Positions 41,680 through 52,285 of a stretch of DNA of 64,000 bases are shown one piece after another. Numbering within the stretch: the stretch's first letter is position 1; each line of letters opens with the position of its first letter. The translations under genes were made by a program, and so were the position numbers. Location: assembly GCA_019671135.1 (NCBI GenBank), contig JAHRHY010000003.1:1-64000 (forward strand). The letters run 5' to 3'. Under the pieces are notes generated by a model. The model did no database searches. It was given only the letters and a program-made list of their open reading frames with translations, and was not told where the DNA came from. The DNA comes from Linnemannia hyalina (lineage: Eukaryota; Mortierellomycota; Mortierellomycetes; Mortierellales; Mortierellaceae).

Positions 41680-43064
41680 AGTTGCCTTCCTCCCAGTCCT
41701 CCACCGAGTCCACCTACGCCGCCCCAGTCAACTCCATCTACGAGCCAATCGCATCCTCCAAGAACCGACCCATCTGCCCTCAAGAAAACTACTACATCGA
41801 ACAGCCCGCCACCCCAGGAGCTTACCTCGGTCCGATGACGCCTCCCTCCCCAACGCTCCCTCTGCCGACAATATCCCCCTCCTCTTCCATCCCTTCACCA
41901 TCAAGGACCTCACCATCCCCAATCGCATCGTCGTCGCCCCCATGTGCATGTACTCCTCCTTGGATGGATTCTTCACCAACTTTCATCTCGCCAGTATTGG
42001 ATCCTTTGCAATCAATGGAGCGGGTCTGATCCAGGAGGCCTCAGCTGTGTTGCCTAATGGACGGATTACTCCTGAGTGTGCAGGTCTGTGGGATGATGCG
42101 CAAGTGTTCAAGTTGAAGGAAGTTGTAGACTTTGTGCATGTTCAGGGTGGCAAGGTTAGCATTCAGCTTGCCCATGCCGGTCGCAAGGTAACTTTCTATA
42201 TCTTTGATAAATGATTTACTCCGACTTTATTTTGAACAAAGAAATTAACACTGCCACTCTTACCCTCTTTTCGTGATACTTCCAACAAGCGTCTGCTGAA
42301 GCACCATACACAAAGTACCCCGAGTCGGCCTTCTGGCCCGAAGACATGAGCGCCCCCTCAGGCGGCGCACATCTCCAATGGGACAAGCACCACCGTGTCC
42401 CCCGCGAGTGGTCTCTCGTCAGATCCAACAGGTCATTGATGCCTTTGGTACCGCAGCCGCCCGTGCCACCCGCAGAAATGAACACTGTCGAGATTCATGG
42501 TGCACACGGATACCTTATCCATAACTTCTTTCCCACCTCACCAACCAGCGTACGGACCATTATGGTGGCTCTCTTGAGAACCGCGCTCGGTTCTTGTTGA
42601 AGGTTGTCAAGGCTATGAGGGCCAACTTCCCAGCTGAGAAGCCTATCTTTTTGAGAGTTTCGGCTTCGGATCTGGTGGAGGAGGTTGAAGGGATTGAGGA
42701 CTCGTGAGAGATTGAGCAGACGATCTAGATTGCCAAGTGGGCCCGTGACGCTGATGTTGATGTCCTTCACGTCTCGTCGGGTGGCAACGCTTCTCAGCAA
42801 AAGATCCTCACCTCCCCCGGATACCAGGTTCCTTTCGCCGAGCAGATCAAGCGTGCGGTCCCAGGGTTGGCAGTTGTTGCGGTCGGAATTATCCTGCATG
42901 GTCCTCTGGAGGAGGAGGTTTTGAAGAGTGAGAAGGCAGATCTTGTGGCTGCTGGAAGGACTTGTTTGAGACACCCCAACTTTGCGCTGAATGCTGCTAG
43001 GGAGTTGAATGTCAAGGCGGCGTTCTCGCAGCAATACTCTCGTGGCCGTACTATTCACAATTAA
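41680..43064 (+). pseudogene. NADH:flavin oxidoreductase / Old Yellow Enzyme (YqjM-like), decayed
   Basis: The family is clear from consecutive motifs: LFHPFTIKDLTIPNRIVVAPMCMYSS written across 41880-41957, QLAHAGRK (42165-42188) before a GTAACT donor, SGGAHLQWDKHHRVPREWS (42360-42415), EIHGAHGYLIHNFF (42490-42530), FLRVSASDLVEE (about 42650-42690), LHVSSGGNASQQ (about 42770-42800), and a C-terminal half-barrel end with LVAAGRTCLRHPNFALN then QQYSRGRTIHN. Lesions: frameshifts near 41830, 42420-42480 and 42545-42600, plus in-frame TGA (after EGIEDS, near 42704) and TAG (near 42727). Intact relatives bind FMN and reduce activated alkenes; this copy cannot make the full barrel. Confidence 0.8.
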
Positions 43065-43499
43065 GACGTACTTCAGTCTTTACTTTTTTCCTTGCAACTT
43101 TGACATACACACCCTTTTTTCTTCGCGAGTCTACTTTTACATAGAATTATTCATCAGCCTCAATAACAACGTCTGGATACTTGTCCACAACAAAAAAAGG
43201 CACAGGATGGTTTGCTTTCCCTTCAAGTAACAGCCTGGCGATGAAGAAAAGAAAAATAACCAAATTACTCACACTATCAAGAAGCGGAGCTTGACGCTGA
43301 AAACACTCGCGCATTCTGAATATGATGACCAGATTTTTTCATTCACTGTGTCCTTTGAATACACACGCAGGCACATGCATTCAATGCCCACTTTGCATAT
43401 TGCTATATTTTCTTTTCTTTTTCTTACATTCCCTTTGTGACTTCTCTTCGCAACTTCCTCTAAGCATCACGATCCAGATAAGGATTTCACGCGATGGTG
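43065..43499. other. Spacer between OYE pseudogene and module C
   Basis: 3' region of the decayed oxidoreductase. No gene seen. Confidence 0.5.
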
Positions 43500-43683
43500 A
43501 ACAAGACACGTTCGATTGAGATAAATGATCGTTTTCGCATTTGACGAAGACAAGCGCGTTGTTCGTTTCCGTTTGGTTGCGGACTTTTCCGGATGTCGCG
43601 AGGTCTCTGTAGTCTAGTTAATCGCACTTTTACTGTAGTATTTGCATTGCACCAGGGATCGCTTGTTTGCTCAGGGAGTCAGA

Positions 43684-43752
43684 GCAACTGAACTGACAAG
43701 TGTTTCTTTGGTGCATCAGACTCGTCCTCTCTTTATTCGCTATCGGTTGAGG
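43684..43752 (+). repeat. 69-bp direct repeat, left copy
   Basis: Begins GCAACTGAACTGACAAGTGT and ends CGGTTGAGG. It matches 51848-51916 in the same orientation with a few substitutions and two 2-bp indels. The two copies lie inside the left edge of module C and just beyond its right edge. Confidence 0.85.
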
Positions 43753-45157
43753 GTATTACAGCTATCCTACAATCCTGCCTACGAATCCTGCCTTCTGTAA
43801 CACTACGATAGATTTATCTGAAACCATGTTTTGGCGATCCATTACATCGGTCGCTGGCACTGAGCGTTACTCCTTTTCTTTTCTCTTTTTTATGACACTA
43901 TTCCTTGTGGTTGACCATGGTACCGGCGACCTGACAGGCCACTCGTTTGCTTGCTGGCTGATACCCTTTTTCCAGCTGCCATCTGTTGTTGTTTGTTGTT
44001 GTTGTTGTTGTTGTCTTGTTGTCAACTATACATTCATAGTGCTGAAAAGGGAAAAAATGTGCACAAGCCCCTGTTTGCCATGGGGGAGGTAAATGGGAAG
44101 AAAGGAAAGGGAAATACGGTTACCAAGAAGGCAACAATGACAAAAATCTCATACGCTCTTATCTCTCTCCCTCTCTCTCTCCCTCTACCCGACTTCTCCC
44201 CTTTCGACACTCCTCTACCTCCCAACTCCACTTTCCTTCGTTCTCGCATTTATTTTCTTACATCACAGAATCCACCAGCGCCATGTAACTTTAGTGATCA
44301 CCCCATTTTCTTCATCCTCGTTCAATAGCCCAACTTCTGATTCAGATCAAGCTCACATTCACACACCCAACAGTCATCATCAGACAACAGCCATCACTTA
44401 GACAAAAGTTGCAATTATCTCAACTGATCGCTTTGCATCCAGTATAACCCAGCACCAGACCCATCGCCACCTCACCTCACCTCACCTTACCAAAAGTAAA
44501 ATTCGTTTCCTAATCCACCCAAATACAAAGCACACAAAAAAAAAGTTCATACCAAAGCTGTCAAGGTAATATAGGCAACGACTCGACAACAAGCTGCCTA
44601 CAAGGAAAACTGACGAATTCGTGCCTTCTATTGAACACGTCCATGTTCTGTCACTTTCTCTACTCATAGTCAAGCATCCGTTGCTATTCCTCTCCCTTAA
44701 CTAAAGCATCGGTCAAGTACAGCAAAACACAACGCAAAACAACACAAAACAATAGGGAAGCAATATCAAAGCAGAAAAGCAACAAAACAAACGCGCAAGC
44801 GCAAAAACACCAAAGCACACACAGATCACAAACCGACCACTGTTTCCCTCTCCCGTACACCGAGTAAGTGCAATAGCCATGCGTAACATTGGTCTCGTTG
44901 TTTGCGATCTTTTTCTCCACGGACATAATTACTTACCGTCATCAATTGCATGCAAGCATATAGATTTCTCCCGACTTCTCCAGTCCGTCAACCAAGAACT
45001 CCAAGCCTAGCAACCATTGCCACACCTATAAGCCACTTTTATCAAGGTAAAGAACAGCCTACACAGTGAGCTGGCTTGGTGTGCATGATAATAGACACCA
45101 AACACTAACGCATTCCGTTGCTATTGGTAATACAATAACGTCCTTAGCAAACCAACC

Positions 45158-48100
45158 ATGTCCAGGAACTCGCACTCCATCCCTTCCGGTCCACCATCTC
45201 AACTTACCTCACCAAGCTATCCCCACACTGGGCACAATGACGACAACAATTCTATTTCTTCTCAGCGCATCCGCAAGCGGGACAAGTTCTTTGCCTTCTT
45301 CAGATCGTCCAGTCATGAGCGCAAGGCCAAGAATACCGATTCTACCAGCCCAAAGTCCTCTATCAAAGGAGCCTCGGTTGCCAGTACTGAAGTGTCTGCT
45401 CATCGCCTTTCCATTGTCAGTACCCCTGAGAGTGTTGACATTGAACAAGCGGTCTCCACCACCGCCGTCAAGAGTACTCCCTCCATTGTTCACCCCTCTA
45501 CTTTGCTGACCAAACCTCGCCTGGACGTCTTCTCACAGAACGTCAATGCGCCTGCTGTGCGCATCCCTTTACCCGCATTTGGCGCTCGCATCGACACCAC
45601 CCCTCAACTTGCCCTGTGCATCGGCTTACTTTCTAAAGTTCACGACGCCGTCGACCAGCAACAGGATCCTTCGCAAGACTTGTCATCCGATACTGTTGCT
45701 CGCCTGGCCTGGGTCAAGGTTATGAGGCAAGATCCTACTGAACGAGAACGCCTCTTTTGGTTAGGAACTCGTATGGTTGACGAGTTTGCCAAGGACGCCT
45801 TCAAGGACTCGACCGAGATTGCCGAGATGGTCCTCATCGGACCTGTCATGGACATGGAGCATTACCGCGCGTTACTCTCCAGCATCATCGCAGCGTTTGA
45901 CCATTCTGTGATTCTGAGTGTCGATCTCCTCCAAGGTCTCGTGCAGTTGGTGCAGTCTGCACCCCCTGAATCGCTCCTCTCTGACGACCTGGTAAGGATT
46001 CTTCGTCTAATCCGACTTCGTCTGCAGGACACTCACCAGCAGTCGACTGTTCATCCTTACCATCTTACGTTGGCGCTCTCGAGGTTACTTGATGTTATGG
46101 CGGACCACAAGATCAAGGACCTGAGCCGCGTGGAGGATCACGAGCCCTTGTCTGGAGTCCTGTCGAGCTTGACAGGTAGCTCGGACCCCTACCTGATGTA
46201 CCAGGCTTGCTATGCGTTTCAGGCACTGCAGTATGTACCTGATGATGAGACTGTGCTCCAGGCGGTTCTCCGACAGTCCATTGATGTTGCAAGTGGGTTG
46301 GTCAAGATTTCGGCAGTGATGAAGCTGGATCTGGATGCAGTTCTTGAGGGACTTGGCAAGCTGCAGGAGGTGGTTGGCAGCACGGTTGAAATTGCAGGTA
46401 CTGTGTACGAAGGCTTTTGCTCACTGAAGGAGAGTGGCCGAGGTGTGTTTGACAGTCTGAAGGAGGGATATGGATCTGGCAAGAAACGTCCTTGGTATGC
46501 CGCTGTCCGTGCTGCTCATGCTCTTGCTCACTCTGGTCAGTTGCAGGATCTCAACCGCCTGATCTGTGAAGCACCTTGTCGCCGTGATCCTCTGTTTCAA
46601 TGGGGAATCTGCCAGTTGCTAGGCGAGATTGCGTCTGATGACATCTGGGATTCCCCTGTTCGCCGGCAAGCCGTTGAGCTTCTTGGTGACCTGTTCCAGA
46701 ACGATCCATTGTGGGGTCAGGATGAGAGCGTCAGGACCTGGATGTTGAACATCAGTGGCCAACTCGGTGCTGTTGATGACGCAGCTGTCAGCAGCAGCGC
46801 TATTGCCTTGGTGAAGGAACATCAGCAAGTTCAGCCTGCCACCACCAAGCTTCCTTACCTGCTGAGGAACCGACTTCCCTTGCCCACGTCCTCACCAACA
46901 CTCGTCAAAGTTCAGAAGACCCCACCACTCGAGTACGATTTGCGCCGGCTCCGCATGTTGAGGTTGAGACAGAGCCACCAAGACGTCTACATCCCGCCTA
47001 TGGCCAAGCCTAGTCTGAAGGCCAAAGACGAGGACATATTCTTGCTGATGGAGAAGATGCAAGAGTTCTTGGCTGGTGAACGACAAGTGATGCTGGTGCT
47101 TGGTGACTCTGGTGCCGGAAAGTCGACTTTCAACCGCCATCTCGAGCATCGTCTCTGGACCGACTACAAACCAGGCGACCATATCCCTCTCTTCATCAAT
47201 CTCCCCGTCATCGACCGCCCTGACCAGGGCCTGGTCGCCAAGCAGTTGAAATTCCATGGCTTTTCGGAGGATCAGATCATGGAGATCAAGCAGCACCGCC
47301 AACTCATTCTCATCTGTGACGGATACGACGAGAGCCAGCAGTTGGTCAACCTCCACCGGACCAATGCTCTGAACCAGCCTGACCAGTGGAATACCAAGAT
47401 GGTCATCAGCTGCCGCACCCAGTTCCTCGGACCCGAATACCACAGCTGCTTTATGCCTCTTGGAGAAGGTGGTCACTACGACCGCCCTGCTCCCTACCTT
47501 TTCCAAGAGGCTGTCATCGCTCCATTCTCCAAGGCCCAGATTGAGAACTATGTTGAGCAGTATGCCCCCCTGGAACCAAGGACCTGGGGCACAAAGGACT
47601 ACATGGACAGGCTCACCACGATCCCCAACCTACTTGATCTGGTCAGGAACCCCTTCCTCCTCTCACTTGCATTGGAGGCGCTACCAGGCGTGACGGAGGG
47701 TAAGCAGGACCTGTCGACGATCAGGATCACGCGAGCCCAGCTTTATGACACCTTCGTCAAGCATTGGCTCGACGTCAACAAACGACGGCTGGAGAGGAAC
47801 AACACCTTGTCGATGGACGACCGCGACATGCTAAATCAGCTGGTCGGCACGGGGTTTGTTTCATTGGGCCTCAACTACGCTACCAAGTTGGCACGAGCTA
47901 TCTTTGATCGGCAGGACGGAAAGCCAGTAGTCAAGTACGCCCATTTGAACGACAAGGACACATGGAAGGTCGATTTCTTTGGACCCCAGCCTAGGGTTCG
48001 ACTCTTGCGAGAATCGTTACCGCTGACCCGTGCGGGCAACCAGTTCCGCTTTGTGCATCGCTCAATGCTCGAATACTTTCTCTCTCGAGCCATCTACAAC

Positions 48101-50503
48101 CCGGTCAAGACTGACAACGAGGATGATGAAGAAGATGTCGCCGAATCCCACGAATGTTGTAGTCGTTCGTTATTCGATGTCAAGGGCCCCTTGTTCCGAC
48201 AAAACCTGCTCCCTGAGCCGTCTATCATCCAGTTCCTATGCGATCGTGTGAAGTCGAACCCTGACTTTGCACAGCAACTCCGTGCCATCATCGACCTGTC
48301 CAAGACCGACGCAAGTGCAGCCATCGCCGCCACCAACGCGATCACAATCCTGGTCCGAGCCGGCGTGTTATTCAACGGTGCCGACCTTCGCAGAGTCAAA
48401 ATCCCTGGTGCCGATCTTTCCGGAGGACAATTCGACTTTACGCAGTTCCAAGAAGCCAACCTGACAGGAGCCGATTTATCGAGGAGCTGGTTGCGGCAGG
48501 CGGATCTGAGCGGGGCGCAGTTGAAGGACGTTCGGTTTGGGGAGTTACCCTCCCTTGAGATGGAGAGTCCTGTGATGTCCTGCACCTATTCGCCAGACGG
48601 GACGATGCTTGCTGCGGAGTTTGGGGAGGATGGTGTTGATGTTTACAGCACCACCTCATGGACAAGAGTTCTGCAGATTCGAGACACTGGGTTAGTTTTG
48701 AGCGTTGTATTCTCACCTGACAGCCAACAAATTGCGTTCGGTGGCACGGACGAGACTGTACGAGTGTGGGATGTCACGAGCGGCGAGGAATTGCTGGCTA
48801 TGGAAGGGCACACTGGAAGCATATATTCGGTGGACTATTCACCTTGTGGCAAGCTGATCGCATCGGCCGGTTATGACAAAACAGTGCGACTGTGGAGCTC
48901 GCAGACTGGAGAGAGCCTCCTTGTCTTGAAGGATCATAAGAACACTGTCACGAGTGTCAAGTTTTCCCCAGTTGGTCGTCAGCTCGTATCGGGCTGCTGG
49001 AATGCGACTATTCGGTTCTGGGATCCAGAGACAGGAGAGCTGGTGCAGGAGTTAGACTCCTCGTTGCTATCCGTTGAGAGTCTTGCTTATTCTCCTGATG
49101 GCAAGTGGATTGCCTCCGGTCACTACGGCGGCTCTTTGCAGCTTTGGGATGCGGCCTCCTATGAGCCAGGGCCAGTCCTACAGGGCCACACTGATAACGT
49201 CCTAGGAGTTGCATTCTCTCCTAACGGCCAATGGATCGCTTCTGCCAGCGAAGACAAGACCGTGAGACTTTGGGATGCATCGACTGGAACCCCTATTCTC
49301 GTTTTGTCTGGTCACAACGAAACCGTGCGAGGCGTTGCCTTCTCTCCAAATGGTCTTCGAATTGCATCGGGAGGTTTCGATAAGAAAGTTCGCCTGTGGG
49401 ATCTGAGCTCTAGCTGGTCTAGCGTTGAGCCGCAGGGATATCGAGTCGATTCGTTGTTGAAAACAGCATACTCTCCCGACGGCCTCTCAATCATCACTGC
49501 CAGTAAACACAGAGTCTATCGATGGGACTCGACGACAGGAGGATCACTGCCGAACGCGTTTCAGTTTCCGGAAGGAGTTTCAGTAGGAGCTGTGGAATTT
49601 TCACCTGATGGCGATCAGATAGCGGCCGTCGTTGGAGAAGGCGATGTCCAAGTATGGGACCACCGAACCTGTGCAGCAGGATCTGTCCTCAAAGATGAAC
49701 GTTACCGTCTTACCCATGTGGTCTATTCGCCTTGTGGTCGTTGGATCGCTGCTTTCAACTGGGAGAGAAGTGTCTGGTTGTGGGATCTTCACAACGCCAG
49801 CGTCAAGGAGCATCATGTTCTCATTGAATTCGAGAATAGCGAACGCTTTGAACGTAGCAGCGTGACGTTCTCCTCTGCCGGACACCAGCTTGCGATTGGC
49901 TTTTCCGATGGCTCCGTTCGTGTTTTCGATCCTCAATCAGGAAAACTTGTGTCATCCTTGCAGCTGGCGCCAGGAATCATCGGCGCGCTGGCATATTCTC
50001 CGATCGGCCAGCAACTAGCTATCGGCGGCGGCGACAGCTCGATATATCTCTGGGACGGCCAGTGGCAAAAGCCGAATATCCAGCTGGGTGGACACAGCGC
50101 ACTAATATTCTCCATTGCCTATTCACCTTGCGGTCAGTGGATCGCTTCCGGCAGCGAAGACAGAACTGTTCGACTATGGCGTCGATGGCAAGAAGGCGAG
50201 TCGGAGTATTGGCAGAGTGCAGGCGTGGTCCGTTCATTTTCCGACATTGTTCTCGATATTGCATGGAATCCAGTTATCCCCATGGAGTTTGTCACGCATT
50301 GCATGAATCAATCTGTCCAAGTGTGGCGAATGTCGATCGATGGCGAAAGCGTGGTTGTGAGGATGCTTTGGGGGCTTAACATTGGAAGCCTCTGTGCCGA
50401 GGGTCTTATCTCCAAGGACGCAACAGATCTGAGCCCGATGAACCAGAAGCTGTTAGTCCAGCGCGGTGCCGTCGACAGCTCATTAGTCCCTGAAGGACAA
50501 TGA
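45158..50503 (+). CDS. NACHT-pentapeptide-WD40 STAND NTPase, copy C (1781 aa)
   Basis: Uninterrupted frame starting MSRNSHSIPSG with the same domain order as copies A and B: helical N-terminal region, Walker A GDSGAGKS at 649-656, Walker B-type LILICDGYDES, acidic DNEDDEEDV stretch, pentapeptide repeats, 14 WD40 units. It is the most diverged copy in the NACHT domain (TFNRHLEH, NLPVIDRPDQ, KFHGFSEDQ), yet shares a mismatch-free 1196-bp tract with copy B earlier in the gene (45522-46717). In places of the WD region it resembles copy A instead (GEDGVDVYSTTSWTRVLQ, ASGGFDKKVRLWDLSSSW). It ends ten or more residues before the others, at SLVPEGQ. Predicted to be a signalling NTPase; ligand unknown. 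Confidence 0.93.
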   Translation: MSRNSHSIPSGPPSQLTSPSYPHTGHNDDNNSISSQRIRKRDKFFAFFRSSSHERKAKNTDSTSPKSSIKGASVASTEVSAHRLSIVSTPESVDIEQAVSTTAVKSTPSIVHPSTLLTKPRLDVFSQNVNAPAVRIPLPAFGARIDTTPQLALCIGLLSKVHDAVDQQQDPSQDLSSDTVARLAWVKVMRQDPTERERLFWLGTRMVDEFAKDAFKDSTEIAEMVLIGPVMDMEHYRALLSSIIAAFDHSVILSVDLLQGLVQLVQSAPPESLLSDDLVRILRLIRLRLQDTHQQSTVHPYHLTLALSRLLDVMADHKIKDLSRVEDHEPLSGVLSSLTGSSDPYLMYQACYAFQALQYVPDDETVLQAVLRQSIDVASGLVKISAVMKLDLDAVLEGLGKLQEVVGSTVEIAGTVYEGFCSLKESGRGVFDSLKEGYGSGKKRPWYAAVRAAHALAHSGQLQDLNRLICEAPCRRDPLFQWGICQLLGEIASDDIWDSPVRRQAVELLGDLFQNDPLWGQDESVRTWMLNISGQLGAVDDAAVSSSAIALVKEHQQVQPATTKLPYLLRNRLPLPTSSPTLVKVQKTPPLEYDLRRLRMLRLRQSHQDVYIPPMAKPSLKAKDEDIFLLMEKMQEFLAGERQVMLVLGDSGAGKSTFNRHLEHRLWTDYKPGDHIPLFINLPVIDRPDQGLVAKQLKFHGFSEDQIMEIKQHRQLILICDGYDESQQLVNLHRTNALNQPDQWNTKMVISCRTQFLGPEYHSCFMPLGEGGHYDRPAPYLFQEAVIAPFSKAQIENYVEQYAPLEPRTWGTKDYMDRLTTIPNLLDLVRNPFLLSLALEALPGVTEGKQDLSTIRITRAQLYDTFVKHWLDVNKRRLERNNTLSMDDRDMLNQLVGTGFVSLGLNYATKLARAIFDRQDGKPVVKYAHLNDKDTWKVDFFGPQPRVRLLRESLPLTRAGNQFRFVHRSMLEYFLSRAIYNPVKTDNEDDEEDVAESHECCSRSLFDVKGPLFRQNLLPEPSIIQFLCDRVKSNPDFAQQLRAIIDLSKTDASAAIAATNAITILVRAGVLFNGADLRRVKIPGADLSGGQFDFTQFQEANLTGADLSRSWLRQADLSGAQLKDVRFGELPSLEMESPVMSCTYSPDGTMLAAEFGEDGVDVYSTTSWTRVLQIRDTGLVLSVVFSPDSQQIAFGGTDETVRVWDVTSGEELLAMEGHTGSIYSVDYSPCGKLIASAGYDKTVRLWSSQTGESLLVLKDHKNTVTSVKFSPVGRQLVSGCWNATIRFWDPETGELVQELDSSLLSVESLAYSPDGKWIASGHYGGSLQLWDAASYEPGPVLQGHTDNVLGVAFSPNGQWIASASEDKTVRLWDASTGTPILVLSGHNETVRGVAFSPNGLRIASGGFDKKVRLWDLSSSWSSVEPQGYRVDSLLKTAYSPDGLSIITASKHRVYRWDSTTGGSLPNAFQFPEGVSVGAVEFSPDGDQIAAVVGEGDVQVWDHRTCAAGSVLKDERYRLTHVVYSPCGRWIAAFNWERSVWLWDLHNASVKEHHVLIEFENSERFERSSVTFSSAGHQLAIGFSDGSVRVFDPQSGKLVSSLQLAPGIIGALAYSPIGQQLAIGGGDSSIYLWDGQWQKPNIQLGGHSALIFSIAYSPCGQWIASGSEDRTVRLWRRWQEGESEYWQSAGVVRSFSDIVLDIAWNPVIPMEFVTHCMNQSVQVWRMSIDGESVVVRMLWGLNIGSLCAEGLISKDATDLSPMNQKLLVQRGAVDSSLVPEGQ

Positions 50504-50621
50504 TCGACGCGTAGGGCCTGTTAGCTTCCTTGCTCCAATCAACACCTACCACAACCGTTTCCCTTTCAAACTGAGAACCCTGAGTACATTACAAATAACC
50601 ACTAAATGTATTGTTTTCGTT

Positions 50622-50690
50622 TCAACGCTATTGCTGTTGGTTGCTGTTGTTGTTGGTTGTTGTTGGATGTTGTTAGTTGTCACTTTCAGT
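50622..50690. repeat. (TTG)n-like microsatellite downstream of NACHT gene C
   Basis: Imperfect GCTGTTGTTGTTGG run at the position homologous to those in modules A and B. Confidence 0.75.
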
Positions 50691-50699
50691 GTACACCTC

Positions 50700-51031
50700 C
50701 GTGCCTGTTACGCTTAATATGCGCCGCTCCATGACATCTCCAAGAGGATCCATTCCCGTGTCGAATGATAAAACCATGAGATCGTAGTACCGGTACTCTT
50801 CAAAAGAGTTCCTTGACGATTCTCGGTTCCACTTGCTCTTGGCGAGGCGATCCCAATGCCGAGACCCACCTCCCTCGGCCTTGCCAAGCGACTAAGTTGT
50901 GCACGAACTGCCCATTGGAGATCTAGACTCTCTTGGTGCATGGCCTCGTAGGTGTAGTCTGTCGCGGACCTGCCGGCAATTTGTTTGCGTGATGTCCGGT
51001 CAGGAGTTGCCGCCGATCGCACATAAAACAA
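50700..51031 (-). pseudogene. Decayed partner gene of module C, unknown family
   Basis: The shortest of the three copies. The minus strand shows IAGRSATDYTYEAMHQES near 50950 and RAQLSRLARPREVGLGIG near 50880, then frame-shifted remains of the segment that in modules A and B reads YYDCLALSL and RRILGVTGTE (about 50790-50700). Both ends are missing relative to module A. It converges on NACHT gene C. Confidence 0.55.
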
Positions 51032-51179
51032 TGTCTAGTCCTGTGAAAAAAAAAAATCTCACTTCTGACTTGACCATTTCCTTGGCATCGATCCATCCTT
51101 CCACCGTCTCGGGCGTTTTGCACGCACAAAGGAATGGGGTAATAGGGCTTCGTAAAGATTTTTCATGTACACGTCGGCG

Positions 51180-51755
51180 GTGATGAGTGCGTTTCTGATC
51201 ACGACCTCCAGCTGATATGTGTAGAAGGTTGGATCGATGGCCTATTTGGAGAAGGACATGAGATCTTCGTACAGTCCTAACTGCTCGAACGCCATGATGA
51301 TAGTGACCGGTTATTTTTTAGAGAGAGAGAGAGAAAGAGTAGAGATAATGAACAAAAGACGTATCGGCTGGCAACGTTCAAGGAGGGTGAGTGTGGTTCC
51401 ATGGTAGTAGGTAGTGTTCGAGTAGATTGTTTTGTTCAAACCAAACTCATAACAGCACCTTATGTCAAGAATGAGATGAATAAGTGCTTAGACTAGGGAA
51501 AGGGGTGTCATAGAATATTCTGTGCGCTTGTACATATCCCTTTGCATTTGGTTAATGAAGCAGGCACCATTAGATGCTTACCAATTAGCCTGATTTCAAT
51601 AGCACGCTCATAAATATCGTAGGGGATATCATCCTTCTCGGGAAAGACACCCTCAGAAGAGGCCCGCTAGTCCTGTTCCTAAAATAAGGACGTGAGAGGG
51701 CTGGCTGGTGACCGAATTGGGGCTTGGTGTAGATACACATGATAGTAATCACCCT
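51180..51755 (-). pseudogene. 5' fragment of an FAD monooxygenase gene
   Basis: On the minus strand, 51750-51585 corresponds to exon 1 of the intact copies: the second strand and after reads DDIPYDIYERAIEIRLIG, next to a possible donor. About 51295-51240 corresponds to the start of exon 3 (MAFEQLGLYEDLMSFSK), followed by a stop. The nucleotide-binding glycines of the first strand are lost to frameshift and substitution. Wording is nearest to copy 3 (PYDIYERA). The rest of the gene is missing; at about 51050-51180 the sequence runs into the end of module C. Confidence 0.7.
51321..51336. repeat. (AG)n microsatellite
   Basis: Short AG run inside the monooxygenase relic, between its exon 1 and exon 3 remains. 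Confidence 0.8.
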
Positions 51756-51847
51756 TGGAGAAAGTGAGAGAGAAGCAAGGAATTGAGGAGAGAAGAAGAG
51801 GAGGAGTAAAGGCCCTTGTCTTTTCTAACATATTGCAGAAAGACAGT

Positions 51848-51916
51848 GCAACTGAACTGACAAGTGTTTCTTTTGTGCATCACAGACTCGTCTTCTCTTT
51901 ATTCGCTCGGTTGAGG
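51848..51916 (+). repeat. 69-bp direct repeat, right copy
   Basis: Partner of 43684-43752. It lies upstream of the monooxygenase relic in sequence otherwise without a gene. Confidence 0.85.
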
Positions 51917-52285
51917 ATGAGGATGAGAATGTGACCGAATGAAAACGAAAAAAGAGAATGGTGAGGGAAGCAAGTGGAAGGAAGATAACGAGAGATAAGT
52001 AGCAGATTGGAAGAGCCGGGAAAGAATACGCAAGCCACTGTTATGTAACTCGATGCATGTCACTACCCTCCCTTGCAAATACGAAAAGAATACAAAGAGA
52101 TAACTTTGTCTGTTCTTCTCTCAACGGGGTATTCTCGTTGATTCTGATTGATGACTATGAGACAGTTAGGCATTTGTTAATGAGAACGATACCGTTAAGG
52201 AACTGATCGCGTTCTTAATTCTCAAAGAGGTGGTAAAAAAAAGACTGTTTTATTAATCTGTTATTCACGAATGAATTTGGGTAAA
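51917..52285. other. Intergenic, no gene seen
   Basis: AT-rich spacer between the monooxygenase relic promoter side and the 3' end of monooxygenase copy 2. Confidence 0.5.

Larger units (their letters stand above)
43500..51010 (+). repeat. Module C: segmental duplicate carrying NACHT gene C
   Basis: Forward copy. The left match with module A begins near 43500 (GATTGAGATAAATGATCG). About 190 bp (roughly 43600-43795) between GTTGCGGA and CTACGATAGA are absent from module B, and include the 69-bp repeat shared with 51848-51916. On the right the partner-gene similarity ends near 51010. Confidence 0.85.
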
